Positions 7,350 through 15,291 of a stretch of DNA of 64,000 bases are shown here, piece by piece (within the stretch, counting starts at the first letter, position 1; each line of letters begins with the position of its first letter). The translations under genes were made by a program, and so were the position numbers. Under the pieces are notes generated by a model. The model was not told the DNA's origin, did not search any database, and was given only the letters and a program-made list of their open reading frames with translations. Origin of the DNA: Aquibium pacificus (GTDB lineage Bacteria > Pseudomonadota > Alphaproteobacteria > Rhizobiales > Rhizobiaceae). Location: the NCBI RefSeq assembly GCF_040839445.1, contig NZ_JBDPGJ010000003.1, positions 372,001 to 436,000 of the forward strand, in the 5' to 3' direction.

Positions 7350-8375
7350 ATGCTTCGGACGATTAGGAACTTTGCACTGGCGCTTGCCGCGTGCAGCGGA
7401 ATGACCGCGACGGCAAACGCAGAGACGGTGCTGAAATGGGGCGAGCATCTGCCTCAATGCTGCTCGATGTATGCGGCTGCCGCGCAATGGGCAGTAGACG
7501 AGACCGCTAAGCGCTCCAACGGCGAGCTAAAGATCGACATCAACTTTGGTGGCGTGCTCGCCACCGTCGGCGAAATTCCGAGCGCCGTAGAGAACGGCGT
7601 CATCGATATGGGCAACTTGGTCACCCCCTACTTCCCCGACCAGTTCGTCATCAACAATGCCATTCCGTTCTTCTGGCCCCAGCCGAAGAGCCAGCAGCAG
7701 CTCGGCGAACTGATGCTCAAATGGCATGAGGAAATTCCTGCTTTCGGCGATGAACTGGCGAAGTACAAGCTGAAGCTGATTGCCGTGCGGCCGCTCCCCC
7801 CCTACGGCCTGATCTGCAACAAGCCGATCCGCACGCTAGAGGACTTCAAGGGCAAGCGTGTTCGCTCCTATGGCGTCGCTCTGCCCGCCATGCTCGAGGC
7901 GCTTGGCGCGGTTTCGGTCGGCATGCCCGACGTCGAGGCCTATGAGGCGATGAGCAACAACATTCTGGACTGCTCGGCTGCCGATATCGCACTGGTCGAC
8001 GCCTTCAAGCTCAACGAAGTCGCCAAGTACTTCATCGACGTTCCGATGGGCGCTTCGTGGGGCCACATCATTGTAATGAACACCGACAAGTACGCTTCGC
8101 TGACGGACTCCGAGAAGAAGGTCATCGACTCGCTCAAGGGCGATCACCTGACCGAATTGCTCAAGCTGTTCCGCGCCAAGGAAGACGAACTCAAGGCGCA
8201 ATGGACCGCCGACGGCAGCGTCGAGATCATCAAGTTTCCGGCCGACGAATTCCTCAAGGCGACGCTCGGCAGCCCGAAGGTTCAGGCCGTCCGCGACAGC
8301 TGGAAGGATCGTGCCATCGCCGCCGGCATGCCGGCCGCCGACGCCGAGCGCGTCGTCAACGAAATCAACAACTGA
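7350..8375 (+). CDS. TRAP transporter solute-binding protein (DctP family)
   Basis: A 341-residue periplasmic binding protein. A Sec-type signal ends near TANAETV, and the mature part has the DctP core (LEDFKGKRVRSYG with its conserved Arg, then YEAMSNNILDCSAAD). The ATG follows GGGAGGATACGG. It is followed by the DctQ and DctM subunits, making a complete TRAP transporter inside the catabolic operon. The binding protein probably captures the carboxylate degraded by the surrounding enzymes. Adjacent Cys residues near the mature N-terminus (PQCCSMY) are unusual for the family. The ligand cannot be told from sequence. Confidence 0.9.
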   Translation: MLRTIRNFALALAACSGMTATANAETVLKWGEHLPQCCSMYAAAAQWAVDETAKRSNGELKIDINFGGVLATVGEIPSAVENGVIDMGNLVTPYFPDQFVINNAIPFFWPQPKSQQQLGELMLKWHEEIPAFGDELAKYKLKLIAVRPLPPYGLICNKPIRTLEDFKGKRVRSYGVALPAMLEALGAVSVGMPDVEAYEAMSNNILDCSAADIALVDAFKLNEVAKYFIDVPMGASWGHIIVMNTDKYASLTDSEKKVIDSLKGDHLTELLKLFRAKEDELKAQWTADGSVEIIKFPADEFLKATLGSPKVQAVRDSWKDRAIAAGMPAADAERVVNEINN

Positions 8376-8383
8376 TTGAGTTG

Positions 8384-8411
8384 GGCGGGCGCGATTCGGG
8401 TCGCGTCCGCC
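8384..8411 (+). other. hairpin after the solute-binding protein gene
   Basis: An 11-bp stem, GGCGGGCGCGA with TCGCGTCCGCC and one G-U pair, and a 6-base loop. It begins nine bases after the binding-protein stop. Such hairpins often lie after a binding-protein gene and keep its message more abundant than that of the membrane subunits. Confidence 0.55.
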
Positions 8412-8438
8412 ATTTCTGCCAGGTCGGGAGGGCCGCTC

Positions 8439-8984
8439 GTGCACGACACATTCCTCAGGATCTATGGCTACTACGGCAGGATATTGTGGGCGTTTGCACT
8501 TCTCGCGGGCATCCTGACCTTCGCCATCATGTGCGTGATCGACGCCAACGCGCTGACCCGCAAGCTGTTCAACTGGCCGCTGCCGGCGGCGCTTGAGATT
8601 ACCCAGGAACTGCTGGTCGGCGCGATCATGCTGCCCTTCGCCTTCACCCTGCTCAAGCGCGAGCATGTCAGCACCGTGTTCCTGACCTCGCGGCTGTCGT
8701 CCGGTTCCCGCCGCTGGCTGCATCTGCTGTGGGCAGTGGTCGGCCTGCTCCTGTTCGCAGCAGTGACCTATGGCACCTTCCAGTACGCGCTCCGCTCGTT
8801 CCGGATGAACGAACAGATCTGGGGCGCCACGATCCAGTTTGCCGTCTGGCCGGCCAAGATGGCAGTGAGCCTCGGCACCCTGCTGATCACTATCCAGTTT
8901 CTGCTCGACGCGCTCGGCTTCGCGCTCATTCCCGATTTCCGGGACCACGACGAAGAGAACGCGGAGCTGCACGGTAATGTCTAG
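8439..8984 (+). CDS. TRAP transporter small permease (DctQ family)
   Basis: A 181-residue membrane protein with four hydrophobic helices and the DctQ motif EITQELLVGAIMLPFAFTL. The start was placed at GTG 8439 (MHDTFLRIYGYYG), which has GGGAGGG seven bases upstream; an upstream TTG in the same frame would add 21 unlikely residues. It overlaps DctM by eight bases. Together with the 7350 and 8977 genes it forms the membrane part of a sodium-dependent uptake system. Confidence 0.88.
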   Translation: MHDTFLRIYGYYGRILWAFALLAGILTFAIMCVIDANALTRKLFNWPLPAALEITQELLVGAIMLPFAFTLLKREHVSTVFLTSRLSSGSRRWLHLLWAVVGLLLFAAVTYGTFQYALRSFRMNEQIWGATIQFAVWPAKMAVSLGTLLITIQFLLDALGFALIPDFRDHDEENAELHGNV

Positions 8985-10284
8985 TCTCAGCATTGGATTC
9001 GCCGGAGTCTTTTTCCTGCTCGCATCAATCCTGTTCGGTGCGCCGATCATGGTGGCGCTGACGGGCGTCGGTTTCGTTGGCCTGATCCTGCTCAGCAATT
9101 TCGCGGGCGCCATCTCGATCCTCGGGACGATTTACTATTCGGTAGTCAGCAGCTTCCATTTCAGCGTCATCCCGATGTTCTTGCTGATGGGCTTCTTCGC
9201 CATGCGCGCCGGCATCGGTGGCGACCTCTTCGACGCCTGCACCAAATGGCTGGGACGACTGCCCGGCGGCCTGGCGCTGGCCAGCACCGGAGCGGCGGCG
9301 GCGTTCGGCGCTGCCTCCGGCTCGAGCGTCGGAACGGCGACGCTGTTCACCAAGCTGGCCCTCCCGGAAATGATCAATCGCGGCTACGACCGAGGCTTCG
9401 CCGCGGCCTCGATCGCCGTCGCCGGAACACTGGCGGTGCTCATCCCGCCGAGCGCGCTGATGGTCGTCTACGGCATCCTGACAAACTCCTCGATCGGCAA
9501 GCTTCTGATAGCCGGCATCGTGCCCGGCATCATCTTCGCGGCGATCATCGCTGCCACCATCTTGATCGTCGCCCTGGTCGATCCGGAGAAGGCTCCGGCC
9601 GACGACCGTCTCTACAGTTGGCGCGAACGGCTGTGGTCGCTGCGCATGGTCGGGCCGTTGTTCCTGGTCATCGTCATCATGCTCGGCGGCCTTTATGGCG
9701 GGGTCTTCACGCCGACCGAGGCCGGCGGCATCGGCGCCCTCGTCACTTTCGTCATGGCGGTCGTGCGGCAGCGCGGGTTCGGCGGCATCGAACTGGGCCG
9801 CACCCTGCTCGACACCGTCGTACTGACCGCGATGATCTTTTCCATCATCATCGGCGGACTGCTGTTCGCGCGCTTCCTCGCCCTGAGCGGCGTGTCCGGC
9901 GCCATCCAGAGCGTCCTCATCGACGGAGGCTTCCGGGTGTGGACCGTGGTGGCCATCGTCACCGTCCTCTATCTGGTTCTTGGCATGCTTATGGACGCCC
10001 CGTCGCTGCTCGCGATATCGCTGCCGATCACGCATCCGGTGATGATCGGCCTCGGTTTCGATCCGCTGTGGTTCGGCGTCTACGTCATCGTCCTCGCCGA
10101 GATTGGCGCCATCACGCCGCCGGTCGGCATCAACTGTTTCGTGGTCAAGGGGGCCGCTGGCAACCTGGTCAGCCTGGAGGAAATCTTCACGGCTCTGACC
10201 CCCTTCATCGTCGCCTCCTTCGTCATGCTCGCGATCATGCTGCTGTTTCCGCAGGTCGCCCTCTATCTGCCGAGCCTCATGTAA
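8977..10284 (+). CDS. TRAP transporter large permease (DctM family)
   Basis: A 435-residue protein with about 12 membrane segments. It matches DctM throughout: GAPIMVALTGVGFVGLI near the start, AAAAFGAASGSSVGTATLFT, IPPSALMVVYGILTNSSIGKL, FTPTEAGGIGALV, and EIGAITPPVGINCFVVKG near the end. It is the channel-forming subunit of the TRAP transporter. The stop overlaps the ATG of the first CoA-transferase (TAATG), so uptake and activation of the substrate are coupled at translation. Confidence 0.93.
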   Translation: MSSLSIGFAGVFFLLASILFGAPIMVALTGVGFVGLILLSNFAGAISILGTIYYSVVSSFHFSVIPMFLLMGFFAMRAGIGGDLFDACTKWLGRLPGGLALASTGAAAAFGAASGSSVGTATLFTKLALPEMINRGYDRGFAAASIAVAGTLAVLIPPSALMVVYGILTNSSIGKLLIAGIVPGIIFAAIIAATILIVALVDPEKAPADDRLYSWRERLWSLRMVGPLFLVIVIMLGGLYGGVFTPTEAGGIGALVTFVMAVVRQRGFGGIELGRTLLDTVVLTAMIFSIIIGGLLFARFLALSGVSGAIQSVLIDGGFRVWTVVAIVTVLYLVLGMLMDAPSLLAISLPITHPVMIGLGFDPLWFGVYVIVLAEIGAITPPVGINCFVVKGAAGNLVSLEEIFTALTPFIVASFVMLAIMLLFPQVALYLPSLM

Positions 10285-11468
10285 TGGAACCACATTCCCG
10301 ATCATCTATCGCCGAGACGGTCCTCAGCCCTCCGTATGCCGGCATTCGCGTCCTCGACATGACCCATGCGCTCGGCGCCTATGCCGGACGGCTGTTCGCT
10401 GATTTCGGCGCCGAGGTCGTCCGCGTCGAGCCCCCGGGCGGCCTTGCCGACCGACGCCTGGTCGCCGATGGCATACCCGGCGCGCGGGCGCGCTTCCTGT
10501 TCCTCAATGCTGGCAAGCGCAGCGTCGAGATCGATCTCGATGACGAAGATCGCCGGATCGCCCTGTCACGACTGGCGGGCGGGGCACAGATCATCCTTGT
10601 CGAGCGTGACGGCCCGTTCTACGACCGCATCGGCGAATTGCAGGCGATGGCGGCGGGCGCCGTGATCACCGCGATCTCGCCCTTCGGCATGACCGGGCCG
10701 CTCGCCGACGCCCCAGCCAGCGACCTGACGCTTCAGGCCGCCGGCGGCATCGCCTGGATGTCGGGACGCATCGAGGACGCGCCGCTCAGCCTGCCCTTCG
10801 ACCAAGCGACCATGGTCGCTTCCGTCTACGCGGCCACGGTGACCGCGATCGCGCTGGTCGACAGCGAGACCACTGGCGCAGGTCATCTGATCGACGTCTC
10901 GGCGCAGGAGTGCATCGCGCATTCGCTGCAGAACGCGATCCAGGTCTGGGACCTGGAGCAGCGCATTTCGATCCGCGGCGGCATCGGCACGCGCGACGCC
11001 ACCGAGGACATCTTTCCGTGCGCCGACGGATTCGTCTTTTTGGCGGCGCCGCTGGCGCTCGGCGCCTCGTTCCGCGCGCTGGTGGGCTACATGAAGGACA
11101 ACGAGCATCCGTCCGGCGAGCGCCTTTCCGAACCGCGCTGGCAGGACCGCGAATGGCGGCTGACAAGAGAAGCGCGCGATGCGTTCCGCGCCATCTTCAC
11201 CGATTTCGTTGTGGACATCGACCGCGAGACCCTTACGCGGGAGGCGATTGCCCGACGCATAGTGCTCGGCCCGGTCAGTCGTGTCTCGGACATCTTCGAC
11301 GATCCGCAATTGGCCTACCGCGAATTCTTCACGCAAATGCGCGTCGACGGCGACGGCTACATCCGCTTTCCTGGAGCGCCCTACCGCACGACGCCGCAGG
11401 TCTGGCGCGCCGGCGTCGCGCCGCGGCTGGGTGAACACGGCAAAACCATCGCGGGGGTCGCGCCATGA
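10284..11468 (+). CDS. CaiB/BaiF family (class III) CoA-transferase, first copy
   Basis: A 394-residue class III CoA-transferase-like protein. The N-terminal Rossmann part is typical (IRVLDMTHALGAYAGRLFADFGAEVVRVEPPGG), and the family signature GAGHLIDVSAQE follows near residue 200. At the position where formyl-CoA transferase has its catalytic Asp, this protein appears to have Glu209. A second family member follows with an ATGA overlap, so the two may form a heteromer, as in the BbsEF pair of benzylsuccinate degradation. The likely job is to load CoA onto the acid imported by the TRAP transporter. The frame is open far upstream, but that part is a shadow of DctM. Confidence 0.85.
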   Translation: MEPHSRSSIAETVLSPPYAGIRVLDMTHALGAYAGRLFADFGAEVVRVEPPGGLADRRLVADGIPGARARFLFLNAGKRSVEIDLDDEDRRIALSRLAGGAQIILVERDGPFYDRIGELQAMAAGAVITAISPFGMTGPLADAPASDLTLQAAGGIAWMSGRIEDAPLSLPFDQATMVASVYAATVTAIALVDSETTGAGHLIDVSAQECIAHSLQNAIQVWDLEQRISIRGGIGTRDATEDIFPCADGFVFLAAPLALGASFRALVGYMKDNEHPSGERLSEPRWQDREWRLTREARDAFRAIFTDFVVDIDRETLTREAIARRIVLGPVSRVSDIFDDPQLAYREFFTQMRVDGDGYIRFPGAPYRTTPQVWRAGVAPRLGEHGKTIAGVAP

Positions 11469-12673
11469 AGCCGCAGTTCCTCAAGGGCGTACGCTTCGCC
11501 GACCTGACCTGGGCCGGCGCCGGACCTTTCTGCACCAAGATCTTCTCGGATTTCGGCGCCGACGTCATCAAGATCGAAAGCGCGACGCGGCTGGATTCGG
11601 TGCGTACCGGCGGACCGTTCAAGGACCGCCGGTTTGGGGTCAACCGCAGCGGCTATTTCGCATCGCGCAACACCGGCAAGAAGAGCGTCGTGCTCGATCT
11701 CAAGTCGAAGGAGGGTAGGGCGCTTGCCTTCGACATCATCCGCCGCTCAGACGTCATTTCCAACAATTTCGGGCCTGGCGCCATGGACCGAATCGGCCTC
11801 GACTACGAGTCCGTGCGGGCCGTCAAGCCCGACATCGTCTACCTCTCCATGCCGATGTATGGCGAGGACGGTCCGCGCTCCGAACTGCTCGGCGTCGGCA
11901 TGACCATCAGCGCGGTTACCGGCCTGATGTGGTCGACGGCATATCGTAAGGACGATCCGGTCGGCCCCGGCACGCATTATCCGGATCATGCCGCCAATCC
12001 CTATCACGCGGCCTTCGCCGTGCTGGCTGCACTGCGTCGTAGAAGGCTCACCGGCGAGGGCATGAAGATCGACCTGTCGCAGGTCGAATCGACTATCAAC
12101 TTCATCGGATCGGCTGTCGTCGCCAGCGCCCTGGAGGGTGCAGACCGGCCGCAGATCGGCAACGCATCGGAGGCGATGGCACCGCATGGCATCTACCGCT
12201 GCGCCGGCGACGACGAGTGGTGCGCGGTGGCGGTGCCCGGCGATGCACAATGGCGCGCCCTTGCGGGGCTTCTCGGCCTTGCCGACGACGGTCGCTACGC
12301 CACCGCGGCTCTGCGGGTCGCCGCGTGCGGCGAACTCGACGCGGTGGTGGAGTCCTGGCTGGCATCGCGCACCGCCGACGAGGCAGCGGAGCAGCTGCGC
12401 GCGGTGGGAATACCGGCTGCACGCGTCGCCAGTGCGCGAAGTCTGGTCGAAGACGATCCGCAACTGCGCGCCCGCAGCTACTGGCAGCGCGTCGAGCATC
12501 CCGAACTAGGCAACAGCCTCTACGCTTCGCCGCCTTACCGAATCGATGGCGAGCGGGTCGAACTGTCGCGCCCGCCCCTGCTGGGCGAACATACGAGCGA
12601 GGTTCTCGGCGAACTGGTCGGCCGCTCGCAGGCCGAGATTGCTGAGCTCGAAACCCGTGGAGTCTTCAAATGA
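11465..12673 (+). CDS. CaiB/BaiF family (class III) CoA-transferase, second copy
   Basis: A 402-residue class III CoA-transferase. It shows GVRFADLTWAGAGPFCTKIFSDFGADVIKIES split over the N-terminal fold, RNTGKKSVVLDLKSKEG, ISNNFGPGAMDRIGLDY, and GEGMKIDLSQVEST with Glu208 where the catalytic Asp is expected. It is more canonical than its upstream neighbour, which has a shortened middle region. It overlaps both neighbours by ATGA, so four consecutive genes are translationally linked. A pair in tandem suggests a two-subunit enzyme. Whether the Glu is functional or the active site lies in one subunit only cannot be judged here. Confidence 0.88.
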   Translation: MKPQFLKGVRFADLTWAGAGPFCTKIFSDFGADVIKIESATRLDSVRTGGPFKDRRFGVNRSGYFASRNTGKKSVVLDLKSKEGRALAFDIIRRSDVISNNFGPGAMDRIGLDYESVRAVKPDIVYLSMPMYGEDGPRSELLGVGMTISAVTGLMWSTAYRKDDPVGPGTHYPDHAANPYHAAFAVLAALRRRRLTGEGMKIDLSQVESTINFIGSAVVASALEGADRPQIGNASEAMAPHGIYRCAGDDEWCAVAVPGDAQWRALAGLLGLADDGRYATAALRVAACGELDAVVESWLASRTADEAAEQLRAVGIPAARVASARSLVEDDPQLRARSYWQRVEHPELGNSLYASPPYRIDGERVELSRPPLLGEHTSEVLGELVGRSQAEIAELETRGVFK

Positions 12674-13827
12674 GCACTCGAGATCGCGTGGCTGCTGTGG
12701 TCGGCGTCGGCCACAGCGACTGGGTTTCGGACTGGCACCGGGTGCGCGCCGGCGAACGTCCCGACGACTGCTATGGCTACGCCGCCAGCGCCTTCCGCAA
12801 CGCACTGGCTGACGCCGGCATGACCCGGGACCAGATCGACGGGCTGATCGTCGGCCCGACCACCGCCTATGAGCGGATGGCCGAGGTGCTGGCCATGAAT
12901 GTCCGCTGGGGCGACCAGGCCGACGCGGTCCTCTCGGTGGTCCAGGCCTGCATGGCGATCGAAACCGGCCGCGCCGACGTAGTAGCGCTGACTTACGGCA
13001 ACGACCAGCGCTCGGTCGGCACACAATATGGCGGGCCGCAGGCGATGGGCGGCGATGCCTTCCTCTCCTATATCTATCATGCGCCGTGGGGCATGACCTC
13101 GCAGGGAGCGCTCTACGCGCTGATGTTCAGGCGCTACGCCGAACTCAACGGCATCACCGAACGCGACCTCGGCCATGTCGCCGTGGCGCAGCGCGAGGGC
13201 TCGTCGCGTAACCCGAACGCCATCCAGCGCAAGCCGATCAGCCTCGAAGACTATATGGCCGCGCCCTACATCACCGAGCCGCTGCGGTTGTTTGATTACT
13301 GCCTGATCAACGATGGCGGCGTCGCGCTGATCATCGCCGAGGCGGGGCTGGCGAAAAGGCTGTCGCCGAGGCCGGTCTTCATCGAGGCGGTCGGGCGTTA
13401 CGATCTCAACGCCGGGGCGACCAGCCTCGAGCCGCGCCTCACCGATTTCTACCGGCCCGCCCAGCAGGCCGTCGCCGAGCAGATCTTCGGCGGCACCGGG
13501 CTCGATCCGACCGACATTGACGTCCTGCAGGTCTACGACAGCTTTTCGGTCCATGTCCCGCTGGCCCTCGAGGGCTACGGCTATTGTGGGGTTGGCGAAT
13601 CCGGAAAGTTCATGCGCGAGCAGGGCATCGGGCTGTCCGGCAGGCTGCCCACCAATACCAGCGGCGGCCATCTCTCGGAATCCTACATGCAGGGCTGGAA
13701 CCATCAGATCGAATGCGTGCGCCAGGCGCGCGGCGAATGCGGAGACCGCCAGATCGCCGATTGCCGGCGCGTACACTACACCTCCGATGTTGCCGGCAAG
13801 GCCGTTTCGATCATCTACGGCGTTTGA
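12670..13827 (+). CDS. thiolase-like protein (SCP-x/Ltp2 type) lacking the usual Cys nucleophile
   Basis: A 385-residue thiolase-superfamily protein of the SCP-x/lipid-transfer type. Conserved parts are VGVGHSDW at the start, LADAGMTRDQIDGLIVGP, FDYCLINDGGVALIIAE, VYDSFSVHVPLALEGYGYCGVGE and the C-terminal NTSGGHLSESYMQG. In true thiolases the segment before the buried helix carries a reactive Cys. Here it reads NVRWGDQADAVLSVVQ with no Cys at that place. With the DUF35 protein next door this resembles Ltp2-DUF35 retro-aldolases, and the layout recalls BbsAB. A carbon-carbon cleavage on a CoA ester is therefore likely, by retro-aldol chemistry rather than thiolysis. It overlaps the CoA-transferase by ATGA. 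Confidence 0.85.
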   Translation: MSTRDRVAAVVGVGHSDWVSDWHRVRAGERPDDCYGYAASAFRNALADAGMTRDQIDGLIVGPTTAYERMAEVLAMNVRWGDQADAVLSVVQACMAIETGRADVVALTYGNDQRSVGTQYGGPQAMGGDAFLSYIYHAPWGMTSQGALYALMFRRYAELNGITERDLGHVAVAQREGSSRNPNAIQRKPISLEDYMAAPYITEPLRLFDYCLINDGGVALIIAEAGLAKRLSPRPVFIEAVGRYDLNAGATSLEPRLTDFYRPAQQAVAEQIFGGTGLDPTDIDVLQVYDSFSVHVPLALEGYGYCGVGESGKFMREQGIGLSGRLPTNTSGGHLSESYMQGWNHQIECVRQARGECGDRQIADCRRVHYTSDVAGKAVSIIYGV

Positions 13828-13838
13828 GGAGAGCTTCT

Positions 13839-14246
13839 ATGCAGACGCAGACCACGCCGCCGCGGGTTCTCGGCCTTTACAACGAGCCGTTCTGGGCGCT
13901 GCTCAAGAGCGAGGGACGTCTGCACCTACAGTGCTGCGCTGATTGCGGAACCTGGCGCTATCCGCCTGGCCCGGTCTGCCAGGCTTGCCTGTCGCCCCGT
14001 GCGGAGTGGAAGCCGGTCGGCGGCGGCGGTGAGTTGCTGTCCTGGGTGATCTTCCACAGGCAGTATCTGCCGGCCTATCCGGCGCCCCACAATGTCATCG
14101 CGGTCCGGCTCGACGAAGGCCCGACCATCATCAGCAATCTCGTCGACAACCCGCACGGCGAAGGCATCATCGGCAGCCGCGTCGAACTGACGGTGGTCGA
14201 GATGGACGACGGCGTGGCGCTGCCGCGCTTTCGGCGGTCGGTCTGA
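13839..14246 (+). CDS. DUF35 OB-fold/zinc-ribbon partner of the thiolase-like protein
   Basis: A 135-residue protein with the DUF35 layout: an N-terminal helix (FWALLKSEGRLHLQCC), a zinc ribbon CADCGTWRYPPGPVCQAC with two C-x2-C pairs, then an OB fold (ELLSWVIFHRQYLPAYPAP ... VELTVVEMDDGVALPRFRR). DUF35 proteins form complexes with thiolase-like partners and are needed for their activity, as in Ltp2 and BbsA/BbsB. The ATG was placed at 13839 behind GAGGAGAG, 11 bases after the thiolase-like gene. The frame is open earlier, but that part overlaps its partner. Confidence 0.88.
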   Translation: MQTQTTPPRVLGLYNEPFWALLKSEGRLHLQCCADCGTWRYPPGPVCQACLSPRAEWKPVGGGGELLSWVIFHRQYLPAYPAPHNVIAVRLDEGPTIISNLVDNPHGEGIIGSRVELTVVEMDDGVALPRFRRSV

Positions 14247-14274
14247 CGCAAAGCGACAATCCAGGAGTACCCGC

Positions 14275-15270
14275 ATGCCCATCGTCAAAGCCGTTCGCGT
14301 CCATGAATATGGGGGACCCGACAAGCTGCGCTACGAGGATGTCGAGGTTGGCGAGCCGGGTGCCGGCCAGGCCCGTGTCCGGCATACCGCGATCGGCCTC
14401 AATTTCGCCGACGCCCATAACCGCGAGGGGCGCTACCCCCTGCCCAGCCTGCCACATGTGCTGGGCGGCGAGGCAGCCGGCGTGGTCGAGGCGATCGGGC
14501 CCGGCGTCACCGATGTCAAGGTCGGCGATCGCGTCGCCTATGCCGCCGGCGGACCTGCCTTTCCGCCCGGATCCTATTCCGAGGCGCGACTGTTCGACGC
14601 GACGCGACTGGTGCTGCTTCCCGAGGAGATCGATGACGTCACCGCTGCCGGGATGATCGTCAAGGGATTGACCGCGCAGTACCTTCTCAAGAGCGTGTAT
14701 CCGGTCGGTCCGGGCGACACCATCGTCGTTCACGCCGCGGCCGGCGGCGTCGGACAGATCCTCACGCAATGGGCGCACTACCTTGGCGCGCGCGTCATCG
14801 GCGTGGTCAGCACCCCGGAAAAGGCGCGCATCGCGCTGTCCAATGGCTGCACCCATGCCCTGATCTCGGGCGACGGCAACTTCGCCGAGCGGGTCCGCCA
14901 GCTGACCGCCGGCGAAGGCGTGCCCGTCGTTTTCGACGGTGTCGGCCGCGATACTTTCGAAGCGTCGCTCAACAGCCTGCGGCCGCGCGGCACGCTTGTC
15001 AGCTTCGGTACTGCCTCGGGACCTGTTCCGCCATTCGATCTGTTCACCCTCAACCGGCTCGGCTCGCTGAGCATCACCAGCGCCGCCTTCGCCTGGTTCG
15101 TGCGCAGCCGCGCCGAGCTTCTCTCGCGCGCCAGCGATTTGATGGACGTAGTGTTGCGCGGCGCCATCAAGGTGCAGGTCAACCAGACGTTCGCGCTCGC
15201 CGACGCCGCCGAGGCGCACCGCGCCCTGGAATCGCGCAACACCCAGGGCGCCAGTGTCCTAATCCCCTGA
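14275..15270 (+). CDS. zinc-independent MDR / NADPH:quinone reductase-like oxidoreductase
   Basis: A 331-residue medium-chain reductase of the quinone-oxidoreductase group. It has the N-terminal MPIVKAVRVHEYGGPDKL, LGGEAAGVVEAIGPGV, KGLTAQYLL, the nucleotide loop AAAGGVGQ and the C-terminal FALADAAEAHRALESR. Zinc-binding Cys residues are absent, as usual for this subgroup. It probably reduces an activated double bond or a quinone in the pathway. It follows the DUF35 gene by 28 bases with a weak ribosome site (CCAGGAG). Confidence 0.87.
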   Translation: MPIVKAVRVHEYGGPDKLRYEDVEVGEPGAGQARVRHTAIGLNFADAHNREGRYPLPSLPHVLGGEAAGVVEAIGPGVTDVKVGDRVAYAAGGPAFPPGSYSEARLFDATRLVLLPEEIDDVTAAGMIVKGLTAQYLLKSVYPVGPGDTIVVHAAAGGVGQILTQWAHYLGARVIGVVSTPEKARIALSNGCTHALISGDGNFAERVRQLTAGEGVPVVFDGVGRDTFEASLNSLRPRGTLVSFGTASGPVPPFDLFTLNRLGSLSITSAAFAWFVRSRAELLSRASDLMDVVLRGAIKVQVNQTFALADAAEAHRALESRNTQGASVLIP

Positions 15271-15291
15271 ACGGCTTGCGGACGCGGCACG

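Noticed and set aside
9246..10283. Long plus-strand open frame upstream of the first CoA-transferase, in the same frame
   Set aside because: It overlaps the well-supported DctM gene and reads as an Arg/His/Pro-rich shadow; the CoA-transferase starts at the TAATG overlap.
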